27,691 nucleotides of DNA, taken from a virus. Location: the IMG/VR virus record IMGVR_UViG_3300044800_000291, positions 1-27,691 of that record; one strand, given 5' to 3'. Of this stretch, positions 20,598 to 27,691 are shown in pieces. Position numbers and translations under genes: made by a program. Positions within the stretch are counted from its first letter, which is position 1, and each line of letters starts with the position of its first letter. The notes below the pieces were generated by a model, which saw nothing but the letters and a program-made list of their open reading frames with translations, was not told the DNA's origin and searched no databases.

Positions 20598-21620
20598 ATG
20601 ACCATCGATTTCGAGTCCGCAACGGTCCCTGTCGAACACGCCCAGGCCGAGCAGGCGAGTGTCCCCCGCAAGCTCAAGATCTTTCAGCTCCTGGACGAGC
20701 GCGACTTGGATCAGCTGCCCGCCCCGACGTGGCTGATTGAGAACATGATCCCCGAGGATTCGCTCGCGGTGCTCGTTGGCGAGCCAGCGGTCGGGAAGTC
20801 CTTCCTCGCAATCGATGCCGCCCTCTGCGTGGCCACCGGCCGGCCATTCCTGGGTCGCCCGGTCATGACGGGCCAGGTCGTCTATGTTGTGGGGGAGTCG
20901 GCCCGCGGATTCAAGAAGCGGCTCCGCGCCTGGACGCACGAGCGCGGCCTAGTGGCCGGGGCCAACTTCTTCTTTCTCCGTGAGCCGGTTCAGGTTCTCG
21001 AGCCCAGCCATGTGCTTGGTCTGATTGAGTTGCTGAAGGGGCGGAAGATCCGCCCGAAACTGGTGGTTCTGGACACGCTCGCTCGGTGCTTCAATGGCGG
21101 AGACGAGAACAGCTCGGCCGACATGAGCAAACTCGTGGCGGCCGCTGACGAGATCCGGAGGGCAACCGGTGCCACGATCCTCTTTGTGCATCACCCGACA
21201 AAATCCGGCAATCAGGAGCGGGGCCACAGCGCTCTCCGCGGCGCTGCTGACACCATGCTGTGGTTGGAGAAGATGAACGGTGGACTCGTGCTCGAGTGCG
21301 TCAAGCAAAAGGACGATGAACCGTTCGGACCTGTAAGCGTATGGCTCAAGCCCGCACTTGATTCGTGCGTTGTCGAACTCGCCGGCTCGGGGGTGCCGGC
21401 GAAAAGGACGTCGCGCGCAGCTGGTGTGAAACCCGAGCCCTGCTTGGATGCGCTCAAGGTAGTCGAGGGAACCGCCGGGGCTACCTGGTCCGAGTGGCAG
21501 TCCAGTTGCCAGATTGCGGAGTCCACGTTTAACCACCATCTGAAGCGCCTGCTCCGCAACAAGCTTGTGGTCAAGGATCCGGGGTCAAAGCGGTACTCGA
21601 CCGTCAAGGAACCTCGTTAG
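20598..21620 (+). CDS. RepA-like AAA ATPase / replicative helicase
   Basis: A 340-aa hexameric-type ATPase (AAA_25, RepA/RSF1010-like). It has a Walker A GEPAVGKSF (61-69), a GQVVYVVGES strand, the Walker B KLVVLDTLARCF (154-165), NSSADMSKLVAAADEIR, and TGATILFVHHPTK followed by RGHSALRGAADTMLWL, the sensor region. The C-terminal ~60 residues (SEWQSSCQIAESTFNHHLKRLLRNKLVV) form a winged helix. It unwinds DNA at the origin, which lies immediately downstream. The ATG at 20598 is 6 bases after the primase stop; a GTG at 20589 would overlap the stop as GTGA, the pattern seen elsewhere, so either is possible. Confidence 0.9.
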   Translation: MTIDFESATVPVEHAQAEQASVPRKLKIFQLLDERDLDQLPAPTWLIENMIPEDSLAVLVGEPAVGKSFLAIDAALCVATGRPFLGRPVMTGQVVYVVGESARGFKKRLRAWTHERGLVAGANFFFLREPVQVLEPSHVLGLIELLKGRKIRPKLVVLDTLARCFNGGDENSSADMSKLVAAADEIRRATGATILFVHHPTKSGNQERGHSALRGAADTMLWLEKMNGGLVLECVKQKDDEPFGPVSVWLKPALDSCVVELAGSGVPAKRTSRAAGVKPEPCLDALKVVEGTAGATWSEWQSSCQIAESTFNHHLKRLLRNKLVVKDPGSKRYSTVKEPR

Positions 21621-21666
21621 TCAACAGCCCACAGGGTGATTCGCATTTGCAGGGGGTCACCCCAAA

Positions 21667-21777
21667 GGGATACCGGTCTGCATCACCAAGTGCTCGTGAG
21701 CCTGGTATCGATTTCCCTCAAGGGAGCTTCCGCTGGAGACGAATCACCGTGAGGGATAGTCCAGGCTGCATCACCAA
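21667..21777. repeat. Direct repeat pair upstream of iterons
   Basis: GGGATA...CTGCATCACCAA occurs at 21667-21689 and again at 21753-21777. The 12-base core CTGCATCACCAA is identical. Probably part of the origin region, as binding sites for a replication protein. Confidence 0.45.
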
Positions 21778-21782
21778 CTGGA

Positions 21783-22009
21783 CGTTGAAACAGCAGATTC
21801 ATGCCGCGATCACATTGCGTCGGTGGACCATCCCTTACGGCGGGTTGTTTCAACGACTGCTCCCTTATGGCGGGTTCGTGTCAACAATTGCTCCCTTGCG
21901 GCGGGTTGTTTCAACGACCGCTCCCTTTAGGGGCAATCGTAACATTCCTTATATACCTACCAAATCAACTACCACACTCCCACCCGTTAGGGTGGAGTGT
22001 AGTGGTAGT
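21783..22009. other. Probable phage replication origin (iterons, AT-rich, hairpin)
   Basis: Three tandem 30-31 bp iterons (21830-21859, 21860-21890, 21891-21920) share CTCCCTTnnGGCGGGTT and TTTCAAC, with a partial fourth to about 21939. Each contains GTTG-TTT-CAAC or a variant. An inverted copy CGTTGAAACA lies at 21783-21792. An AT-rich stretch (about 21940-21968) follows, in an otherwise GC-rich window, suiting an unwinding element. A hairpin of 8+5+4 bp with two bulges (21968-22009) closes the region. It sits right after the primase and helicase genes, where origins are common. This is inference from layout; no initiator is proved. Confidence 0.6.
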
Positions 22010-22165
22010 AGTAGTAGAAGTGGTGGTCATCATCGACCATCGACCTGCTGTAGCCCACGCCACCCGGTCGAACCCGACAGCGCCCGCGCAACCGCCCGCC
22101 CCCTCACGGCCCTGGTCGCCAGGCCGGCAATGTGCGGGGGTGGATCCGTCCAGTCGAAACTCAGG

Positions 22166-22200
22166 TGTAAGGTTTCGGCCTCCTCGAGATGTATTGGGTA
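22166..22200 (+). promoter_or_regulatory. Repeated early promoter-like element, copy 6
   Basis: TGTAAGG (22166-22172), 17 bp, TGTATTGGGTA (22190-22200). Both halves closely match copies 1, 2 and 5. It lies 45 bases before the ATG at 22245. Confidence 0.65.
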
Positions 22201-22244
22201 TGGACTACAGGACCGATGAACTGAACACCAACGAGGAGCCACAC

Positions 22245-23081
22245 ATGTCTAGCACCTCAATGCAGGGCACCACGACCGAGGCCGTCGTGGCCATCAAGGA
22301 CTGGCTCGCGGAGCCGACGAGCGTGATCGACGAGCCGATGGCCCAGGCGCTCCGGGACCTAGCCGACGAGATCGTCCTTGCAGGGCGCACGAAGGAGCTT
22401 CCCGAGTGCCTTCTGACCGCCGAGCGGACGTTGGTGCGTGGCTTTGTGCCCACGCTCGGTGAGCTGTGCTACCTGGGCGAGAAGTACTTGGTGCATAAGA
22501 GCGCCCTTGAAAGTCGCGTTCCCACGAGTGACGCGGAAAGCACGGGAGACAGTGTGGACCTCGAATACTGCGTGACGCGCCTACGCATTCTCGAGGCGCA
22601 CGTCGGACGTTCCCAACTGGAGCTAGTCAGATGGTTCCTCGATAGTCGTGACGGAGAAGTGTCGCACGCGGTGCGGTTGGGTGACTTCCCTCCTAACTAC
22701 CTCACGGGCGAAAGGCGCACGCCCATTCCGGACTTCGGTCCGACCGTTGGGGAATTGCAGTGTCTGGCTCAGGAGTATCTCAGTGAGATGTACCGAGATG
22801 ACGAATACTGGATCATGTGTCAGACCGTGGGCTCGAACGATTGGAAGTACGTGAAATACTACGGAGCGCGACTCGATGCGATTGAAGTGGTTCTTGGCAC
22901 GACCGAGTTTACCTCGGTACTCGCGCCAGTGCACGAGCGGTGGCGGACGCACCTGCGTGCGACCGAGGAGGAGATGCGTGAAGTACGTGAAGCAGAACGC
23001 AACGACGCGAACAACGCTGATGCCGAGATGGCGTTGAGCGGATCCGGCAACGAGGATATCGGGGACGCCTACCCGTTCTAG
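22245..23081 (+). CDS. Two-repeat protein of unknown function
   Basis: A 278-aa protein. GAGGAG lies 6 bases before the ATG and promoter-like copy 6 upstream. It holds two copies of a module: FVPTLGELCYLGEKYL ... YCVTRLRILEAHVGRSQLE and FGPTVGELQCLAQEYL ... YYGARLDAIEVVLGTTEF, with shared PTxGEL...YL and Y...RL..(L/I)E..(V/L)G. The C-terminus is a highly charged helix (EEEMREVREAERNDANNADAEM). The fold and function are not recognised. It lies between the origin and the recombinase, transcribed alone. Confidence 0.62.
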   Translation: MSSTSMQGTTTEAVVAIKDWLAEPTSVIDEPMAQALRDLADEIVLAGRTKELPECLLTAERTLVRGFVPTLGELCYLGEKYLVHKSALESRVPTSDAESTGDSVDLEYCVTRLRILEAHVGRSQLELVRWFLDSRDGEVSHAVRLGDFPPNYLTGERRTPIPDFGPTVGELQCLAQEYLSEMYRDDEYWIMCQTVGSNDWKYVKYYGARLDAIEVVLGTTEFTSVLAPVHERWRTHLRATEEEMREVREAERNDANNADAEMALSGSGNEDIGDAYPF

Positions 23082-23132
23082 GTGCTGCCAGGATGACAAC
23101 CCTACCAGCAGGATCTGCGGCCATGTCTGCAT

Positions 23133-23231
23133 ATGTCTGCGCCTGACGAATCTAGGCGGCAGGTGCAGCAGCTGGCGTTCCGCGACGATACCGTCGGCGT
23201 GATTGCGGCAGATCGGGGAGCCCGGATCTGA
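23133..23231 (+). CDS. Small ORF before serine recombinase (32 aa)
   Basis: The frame MSAPDESRRQVQQLAFRDD, then TVGVIAADRGARI ends in TGA at 23229-23231, which overlaps the possible CTG start of the recombinase by the pattern CTGA. Sensible composition and the overlap suggest a coupled small gene, perhaps a recombination accessory. No ribosome site is clear. Tentative. Confidence 0.4.
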   Translation: MSAPDESRRQVQQLAFRDDTVGVIAADRGARI

Positions 23232-23980
23232 CCACGCGGAGCCGCGGCCGCCGCAAGCCCCAAGGCGCTGACCCCACGCTTGCGTTGGGCTACATCAGGG
23301 TGAGCCGTGAGGAACAGGTGCGCGAGGGCGTCAGCCTCGACGCCCAGCGCGACCGCGTCGCCGCCTACGCGATCGCCAAGGGTCTGACACTGGTGGATGT
23401 GATCGCCGATGAGGGGCTCTCCGGCAAGGACACAAATCGGCCTGGCCTTCAAGACCTGTTAGCCCGCTGCGAGCGCGGGGAGGCCAAGCACGTCATCGTC
23501 TGGAAGCTCGATCGACTAACTCGCCGGACCCGGCACCTGCTCGGCCTGGTTGAGGACTTGTTCATTGACGACGGCATCGAGCTGCATTCCGTCTCGGAGT
23601 CGCTCGACACGTCGACACCGCACGGCCGGTTCGTCCTGACACTATTCGGGGGTCTCGCGCAGATGGAGCGTGAGCTTATCGTCGAGCGGACGCGGTCCGC
23701 GCTGGCGTTCAAACGCGAGCAGGGGCAGCCAACGAGTCACCCGCCGCTCGGCTTCATGTCGACGGGAAAGCGGAGCAGGATGACTCCGGTGCCGGCGGAG
23801 CTAGCCGTCGTGGAGCGCATCCTCTTCTTGTGGCGGCAGGGTAAGACGTTCGCCGCCATCGCTGCCACGCTCGATGCGGAAGGGGCAAGGACGAAGCGGG
23901 GCCGCTCCTGGCACGCGTCGACGGTCTGGAACGTGGTCCAGCGACGGCAAGTGTACGTCGATGCTCAGAAGGCGTCGTAG
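23228..23980 (+). CDS. Serine recombinase (small, resolvase + partial recombinase domain)
   Basis: A serine recombinase of 231-250 aa. The catalytic serine lies in GYIRVSREEQVREGVSLDAQ. DEGLSGKDTNRPGLQ, VWKLDRLTRRTRHL and HGRFVLTLFGGLAQMERELIVERT are the remaining resolvase motifs. The C-terminus (PPLGFMSTGKRS, AELAVVERILFLWRQGKTFAAIAATL, RSWHASTVWNVVQR) is the recombinase/HTH part in short form. Such proteins commonly sit near prophage ends and drive integration. The start is uncertain. I favour CTG 23228 because GGGGAG lies 7 bases upstream and the N-terminal TTRSRGRRKPQG extension reads naturally. TTG 23285 is the conservative alternative. Confidence 0.85.
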   Translation: MTTRSRGRRKPQGADPTLALGYIRVSREEQVREGVSLDAQRDRVAAYAIAKGLTLVDVIADEGLSGKDTNRPGLQDLLARCERGEAKHVIVWKLDRLTRRTRHLLGLVEDLFIDDGIELHSVSESLDTSTPHGRFVLTLFGGLAQMERELIVERTRSALAFKREQGQPTSHPPLGFMSTGKRSRMTPVPAELAVVERILFLWRQGKTFAAIAATLDAEGARTKRGRSWHASTVWNVVQRRQVYVDAQKAS

Positions 23981-24123
23981 GCGCACGGCATCCAAGCCCG
24001 TCCGGGCGTGTATGAAGTTGAATCGGCCCCTCGGCCCGGGCGGAGACGCGAACGGGGCACTGCGACGCACTTGATGAGCTGCTCTCTCTGGCGGATCGTG
24101 TGCCTTCCTCATAGCATAGTGGC

Positions 24124-26244
24124 ATGTCCACGTGCGTCGGTTGCAGCCAGGAGGTAGAGGTCTCGGCTGCCTTCTGTCCGCGGTGCGGCACGCCCAATCC
24201 TGACGCCAAGAGCATCCCGACCCGGAACAGCGACGAGATTGCGGAGCACATCCCAGTGGACGACCTGCGCGTGGACCTTCAGTCCGCGCTCGGGGCCGAC
24301 TTCACAGTGGAACGGCCCTTGGGGGAGGGCGGGTTCGCCATCGTGTTCCTGGTGCAGGACAAGAAGCTCTCGCGCCGCATCGCGGTGAAGGTGCTCCGGC
24401 CGGAGTTGACGGCGAGCCACTCGGGCGTCCGCCGCTTCGTGCGCGAGGCCGAGTCTGTCGCGAGCCTCAATCACCCGCACATTCTCCCGATCTTCTTCGT
24501 TGGCCAGGGAAAGGGACTGGTCTACTTCGGCATGCCCTTGGTGGACGGTGAGTCTCTCGACGCCGTCCTAGCTCGCGAGGGGCAGCTGGCGGAGGTCGAG
24601 GTCGTTCGGTTGGGGAGCGCCGTGGCCGACGCGCTGGGGGAGGCGCACGCGAACGGACTCGTCCACCGGGACGTCAAGCCGGCGAACATCCTGCTCCAGG
24701 GGAGCGGACGCCGCCCGCTGGTCACGGACTTCGGCATCGCCAAGGCGGCGAAGGGCGCCGACGACAAGCTGACGGGCACCGGCGTCGTGATCGGCTCACC
24801 ACACTACATGAGCCCCGAACAGGCTGGCGGGTCATCGGACATCGACCATCGAAGTGACATCTACTCTCTCGGCATCATGCTGTGGCAGATGCTGGCCGGA
24901 TCGCTCCCGTTCGATGCGCCAGATACCCGCAGCATCCTCATGCAGCACCTGACGCAGCCGCTGCCTTCGCTGCGGGAACGCCGGCCGTCCGTGCGTGCGG
25001 AATTGATGCGCGTCGTCGAGCGCTGCACCGCCAAGGCGCGCGAGGACCGATATCAGACTGCGGCCGAGGTCGCGGAGGCCCTGCGTGCGGCGGCGACTCG
25101 GGAGATGACGCAACCTCCTCGTCGCAGACGATGGGTGCCGCTTGTGGCGACTGCCGTAGTGGCTGTGGTAGCAGTCGCTGTCGGCATCGCGGTGCTGCAA
25201 TCCGTCCGGCGGCATGGCCCCATCGAGCCGACACGCTCCGCGGCCACCGCCGGCGGCAGCACCCGGATCACAGCTCCTGTCATCGCGGTATTGCCCTTCG
25301 AGGTGGCCGGCGCACGCGACTCTGCGGAGATGAGCCGGACCGCTTCCCGCCTGCTTACCAAGGCCCTCGCGACTGGGCTTGGCGTTGCTACTGTGGACGT
25401 GAACCGCTTCTTGAGCCTGTGGGCTTCGGAGCGACACAGTCTCGCCGCGCCCCTCGACTCGAATGCGGCATTCGCCTACCAACAGGGCGCCAATCAGTTG
25501 GTGTTTGGCAGTTCAGTCCAAGTGGGAACGCAGGTCAGGTTGTCCGTTGACATCTACGACACGCGCGATCTCGCGTCGCTCGGCCAGGCCGAACTGACAG
25601 GGAATCCGGACAGTCTTTTTGTGCTGGTGGACCGACTCGCCAACGACGTGGCCACCGTCTTCTGCAAGCGCCCGGCCTTCAACCCGCGCAATCTGTGTTT
25701 CGACGTTGCCGCAAGGCCGGTCCAGCCAATTGTCGTAGCCTACGCCGGCCACCCGCCGTCTCCGGCACTGAAGGTCTCCGTCCGCGTCACGCGCGACGGC
25801 GCATACGCCGACGTGGAGCCAGGGTCTACTCCTCCAGACGTGCTGGCTGCGGCCTTGCCAGTGCTGGCGGCAGCCCGGTTCCAAGCGGCGCGAAAGGACG
25901 GTAGGACGGTGGACGCGTGGACTGAGACGGAGATCACTGTCCGGGCGCCGGAGGCGAGCCCGGCTCCGTCGACACCAGTGCCATATGCAGGGGCGTCAGG
26001 CGCCATCTCGCTGGGGACGCGGCCGGTCTCCACGATCTATGTGAATGGCATCGCGCGCGGTTCTCGCCTGAATCGGGCTGAAGTACCTGCGGGGAGGGTT
26101 CGGCTGACGTTCCAGGTGCAGGATTCTACAGGCATGTGGTGGGCGGAGCCCCGGGAGATCACGGTGCGTCCGAACACGGTCACAGTCCTCGGCTACATCC
26201 CGCTAGTGCGGCCCGGATCTGTCGGCAGGCTACAGCAGCCATGA
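24124..26244 (+). CDS. Ser/Thr protein kinase with zinc ribbon, TolB-like and PEGA-like regions
   Basis: A 706-aa membrane kinase. Residues 4-22 are a zinc ribbon (CVGCSQE...CPRCG). The kinase domain (about 60-320) has the glycine loop LGEGGFAIVF, K89 in AVKVL, HRDVKPANILL (D183), TDFGIAK (D202) and GSPHYMSPEQ. A single transmembrane helix spans about 338-360. A TolB-N-like region (VIAVLPFEVAG, then LLTKALATGLGV) lies outside. The C-terminus is a PEGA-like strand module (RPVSTIYVNG, EVPAGRVRLTFQVQDSTGMWW). All catalytic residues are present, so it is probably active. This layout is typical of Gemmatimonadota chromosomal kinases, so it likely lies outside the phage. Its stop overlaps the next start. 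Confidence 0.92.
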   Translation: MSTCVGCSQEVEVSAAFCPRCGTPNPDAKSIPTRNSDEIAEHIPVDDLRVDLQSALGADFTVERPLGEGGFAIVFLVQDKKLSRRIAVKVLRPELTASHSGVRRFVREAESVASLNHPHILPIFFVGQGKGLVYFGMPLVDGESLDAVLAREGQLAEVEVVRLGSAVADALGEAHANGLVHRDVKPANILLQGSGRRPLVTDFGIAKAAKGADDKLTGTGVVIGSPHYMSPEQAGGSSDIDHRSDIYSLGIMLWQMLAGSLPFDAPDTRSILMQHLTQPLPSLRERRPSVRAELMRVVERCTAKAREDRYQTAAEVAEALRAAATREMTQPPRRRRWVPLVATAVVAVVAVAVGIAVLQSVRRHGPIEPTRSAATAGGSTRITAPVIAVLPFEVAGARDSAEMSRTASRLLTKALATGLGVATVDVNRFLSLWASERHSLAAPLDSNAAFAYQQGANQLVFGSSVQVGTQVRLSVDIYDTRDLASLGQAELTGNPDSLFVLVDRLANDVATVFCKRPAFNPRNLCFDVAARPVQPIVVAYAGHPPSPALKVSVRVTRDGAYADVEPGSTPPDVLAAALPVLAAARFQAARKDGRTVDAWTETEITVRAPEASPAPSTPVPYAGASGAISLGTRPVSTIYVNGIARGSRLNRAEVPAGRVRLTFQVQDSTGMWWAEPREITVRPNTVTVLGYIPLVRPGSVGRLQQP

Positions 26245-27143
26245 AACGTCTCGTCGCACTGTTCGGCCTGGCGATGCTCGGCCCCCTGGAGCTTCAGGCA
26301 CAGGCTGGCCCGGGTGCTATGATCAGCCAGGCGCGGCAGTACCTCGACGAATTCCGGCCCGATTCGGCGTCCGTCCTGCTTGAGCGCGCCCTGAACCCAT
26401 GGTCTGGGGCCAACTCCGCGCAGCGGGTGCGCGCCTGGGTGCTCTACGGAATCACCCAGCTATCGCTCAACAACCAGACAGCGGCTCGGGCCGCCTTTCG
26501 GGAGGCCCTGCAACGCAGCCCAGACGAGAGGGTGGACAGTCTCGAGTTCTTGGAACCGGACAATCTGCTCCGAGTCTTCAATGCCGAACGGAGCGCACTG
26601 GGACCTTCCCAGGCCGCGTCGCCGGAGGCCCCATCGGTGGGCTATCTCTCCCTCACGACGCGTCCGGTCTCGACCGTCTACGTGAACGGGACGCAGCACG
26701 TCGGTCCCGTTCGCGGCCTCGAAGTCCCCGCAGGGTTCGTGAAGCTCAGCTTCCGCGTTGAGGACTCGACGGGAATGTGGTGGGCTCATCAGGTTGCGGT
26801 CTCCATTAACCCCGGCCGCTTCACAACGTACGCCATTTCCCTGAGGCGGCCGCGAAGCTGCGTTGGCCCGGTCGATCGCCTCGGCCTCGATCCGAGGTCG
26901 CTTTCCCTACCACAGGGCTCTCGGGCACAGATCGCCGTGGGCGCCCAGGGATCGGGCTGCCTGCCTGATTCTGTCGTCTGGACCTCCGGGAATGTGAACG
27001 TCGCGCGCGTGGATGCTGATGGATGGGTGACGGCGACCGGACAGGGCGTCGCCGTGATCACGGCCGGAACACGGGCTGTACGCGGCCGCCGAACCGGCGC
27101 ACAGGCTCAGGCCGTGGTCAACGTGGTACCGAAGCCCCGGTAA
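26241..27143 (+). CDS. Secreted TPR-like / PEGA / Ig-like (BIG2) protein
   Basis: A 300-aa protein coupled to the kinase (ATGA overlap). A signal peptide (MKRLVALFGLAMLGPLELQAQAG) is followed by a helical repeat part (ISQARQYLDEFRPDSASVLLERAL, then VLYGITQLSLNNQTAARAAFREAL). A PEGA-like module is nearly the same as that in the kinase (RPVSTVYVNG, EVPAGFVKLSFRVEDSTGMWW). A bacterial Ig-like BIG2-type domain (GLDPRSLSLPQGS, WTSGNVNVARVDADGWVTATGQG) closes it. It is probably exported and surface or periplasmic, and may be sensed or phosphorylation-controlled with the partner kinase; that partnership is inferred. Confidence 0.85.
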   Translation: MKRLVALFGLAMLGPLELQAQAGPGAMISQARQYLDEFRPDSASVLLERALNPWSGANSAQRVRAWVLYGITQLSLNNQTAARAAFREALQRSPDERVDSLEFLEPDNLLRVFNAERSALGPSQAASPEAPSVGYLSLTTRPVSTVYVNGTQHVGPVRGLEVPAGFVKLSFRVEDSTGMWWAHQVAVSINPGRFTTYAISLRRPRSCVGPVDRLGLDPRSLSLPQGSRAQIAVGAQGSGCLPDSVVWTSGNVNVARVDADGWVTATGQGVAVITAGTRAVRGRRTGAQAQAVVNVVPKPR

Positions 27144-27691
27144 CGCACTCCTGTCCGCCACTACTCGCTGCGCTTCCCACGTCCTTAACCCCATTCAGAG
27201 GTCAGGAATAGCGCGAAACGGCAAAGAGTCGGACTTCCAAGGAGTTCCGAGCGTCGGATGCCGGACTCCAACGCCAGGCTTACCGTAGTCTGCCGGGAGA
27301 AACGGTAGCCCTTGCCGCAGCGCCCGCCGCGGCGTTGTGACAGTTCGCGGCCATCCACGCCCGAGCGGGAGTGTATGCAGGCGCACCGGACGCCTCCAAC
27401 GAACTAGGGGTCCGCGCAGTGCGCCGAGAGGATCTCTGATAAGTTGGGCTGTCTTCTGTGCACTTCCACACGTACGTGGCGAACTGAATCACCGCAGGCG
27501 ACCAGCCCGCGCAACCACTCTTGGCGGTGGTCGTCAGAGCCTTCGGAAATTCGCTGGCAATAGGGGGTGATGAGGGTGAGGGGGCGTTCGTGCCGCAGCG
27601 GGCATCCTGCGTCGTTCACGGGCCATCCACAGTTCACCTGCGCTGGCCGGAGTCTGTACAAGGATGCCGAGAATCGCCGACCAATAGCCCT
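27144..27691. other. No confident gene to the right edge
   Basis: About 548 bases. Short frames on both strands show no ribosome site, domain or consistent codon pattern. An ATG near 27569 opens a frame to the edge without support. It may hold intergenic DNA or the start of a gene beyond the window. Confidence 0.35.

Noticed and set aside
21830-21939. CRISPR array suggested by regular 30-bp repeats
   Set aside because: The repeats are directly adjacent with no unique spacers, are imperfect, and lie at a replication module; iterons explain them better.
27404-27661. 85-codon minus-strand frame near the right edge
   Set aside because: No ribosome site or domain; composition like a chance frame in GC-rich DNA.

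Overview
The window looks like high-GC phage (or prophage) DNA of a Gemmatimonadota-like host. This rests on uniformly GC-rich coding, a phage packaging and head module at the left, a phage replication module at centre-right, and at the far right a zinc-ribbon/Ser-Thr kinase/TolB-like/PEGA protein of the kind common in Gemmatimonadota chromosomes. The host assignment is inference from protein style, not from a marker gene.

Layout. (1) 1-7105, all leftward: a late operon of about 15 genes. Nearly every start overlaps the previous stop (ATGA, GTGA or TGATG). In transcription order: SPFH-domain protein, small proteins, HNH-like protein, small and zinc-ribbon proteins, an HNH-AP2 homing-type endonuclease, a virion-type protein, a head-tail connector, a P-loop kinase, an HNH nuclease, the P27-type small terminase, and the large terminase cut by the left edge. 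(2) 7190-9800: a 3' tRNA fragment (probable attP, tRNA-Thr-like), a terminator, a tyrosine integrase, a helix-turn-helix partner and a tandem DUF2695 protein, all leftward. (3) 10147-11546: a leftward unit with a DUF5131 (Gp37/Gp68) protein. (4) 11669-14547: a divergent regulatory switch. A leftward operon (STAS-like protein, a 28-codon ORF, a helical protein, an HTH-nucleotidyltransferase and a frameshifted short paralogue) faces a rightward XRE repressor. A sigma70-type promoter with three tandem 16-bp repeats lies between them. (5) 15074-16891, rightward: a retron-like cassette with a consensus promoter, a structured leader bounded by a 9-bp a1/a2-type inverted repeat, a 122-aa unknown protein, an XRE protein and a reverse transcriptase with YMDD. 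(6) 17241-23081, rightward: small early genes, a DUF6891-like protein, a probable Whirly-type ssDNA-binding protein, DnaG-type primase, RepA-type helicase, an iteron-bearing probable origin, and a two-repeat protein. (7) 23133-23980: a serine recombinase preceded by a 32-codon ORF. (8) 24124-27143: the kinase and a coupled secreted PEGA/Ig-like protein, probably host chromosome.

Two signals stand out. The first is the retron-like cassette, whose accessory genes I cannot match to a named retron type. The second is a promoter-like element repeated six times with invariant geometry (TGTAAGG, exactly 17 bp, then TGTAYWGGGT). It occurs on both strands, each time upstream of an early-type gene, which suggests a coordinated phage regulon.

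Replication looks self-contained: ssDNA-binding protein, primase and helicase genes in series, followed directly by iterons, an AT-rich stretch and a long hairpin. The tyrosine integrase with its tRNA-derived att site has phage DNA on both sides. It therefore marks either attP of an unintegrated or circular genome, or a junction between two tandem elements. The serine recombinase near the right end is a second, unrelated integration system beside what looks like host DNA.
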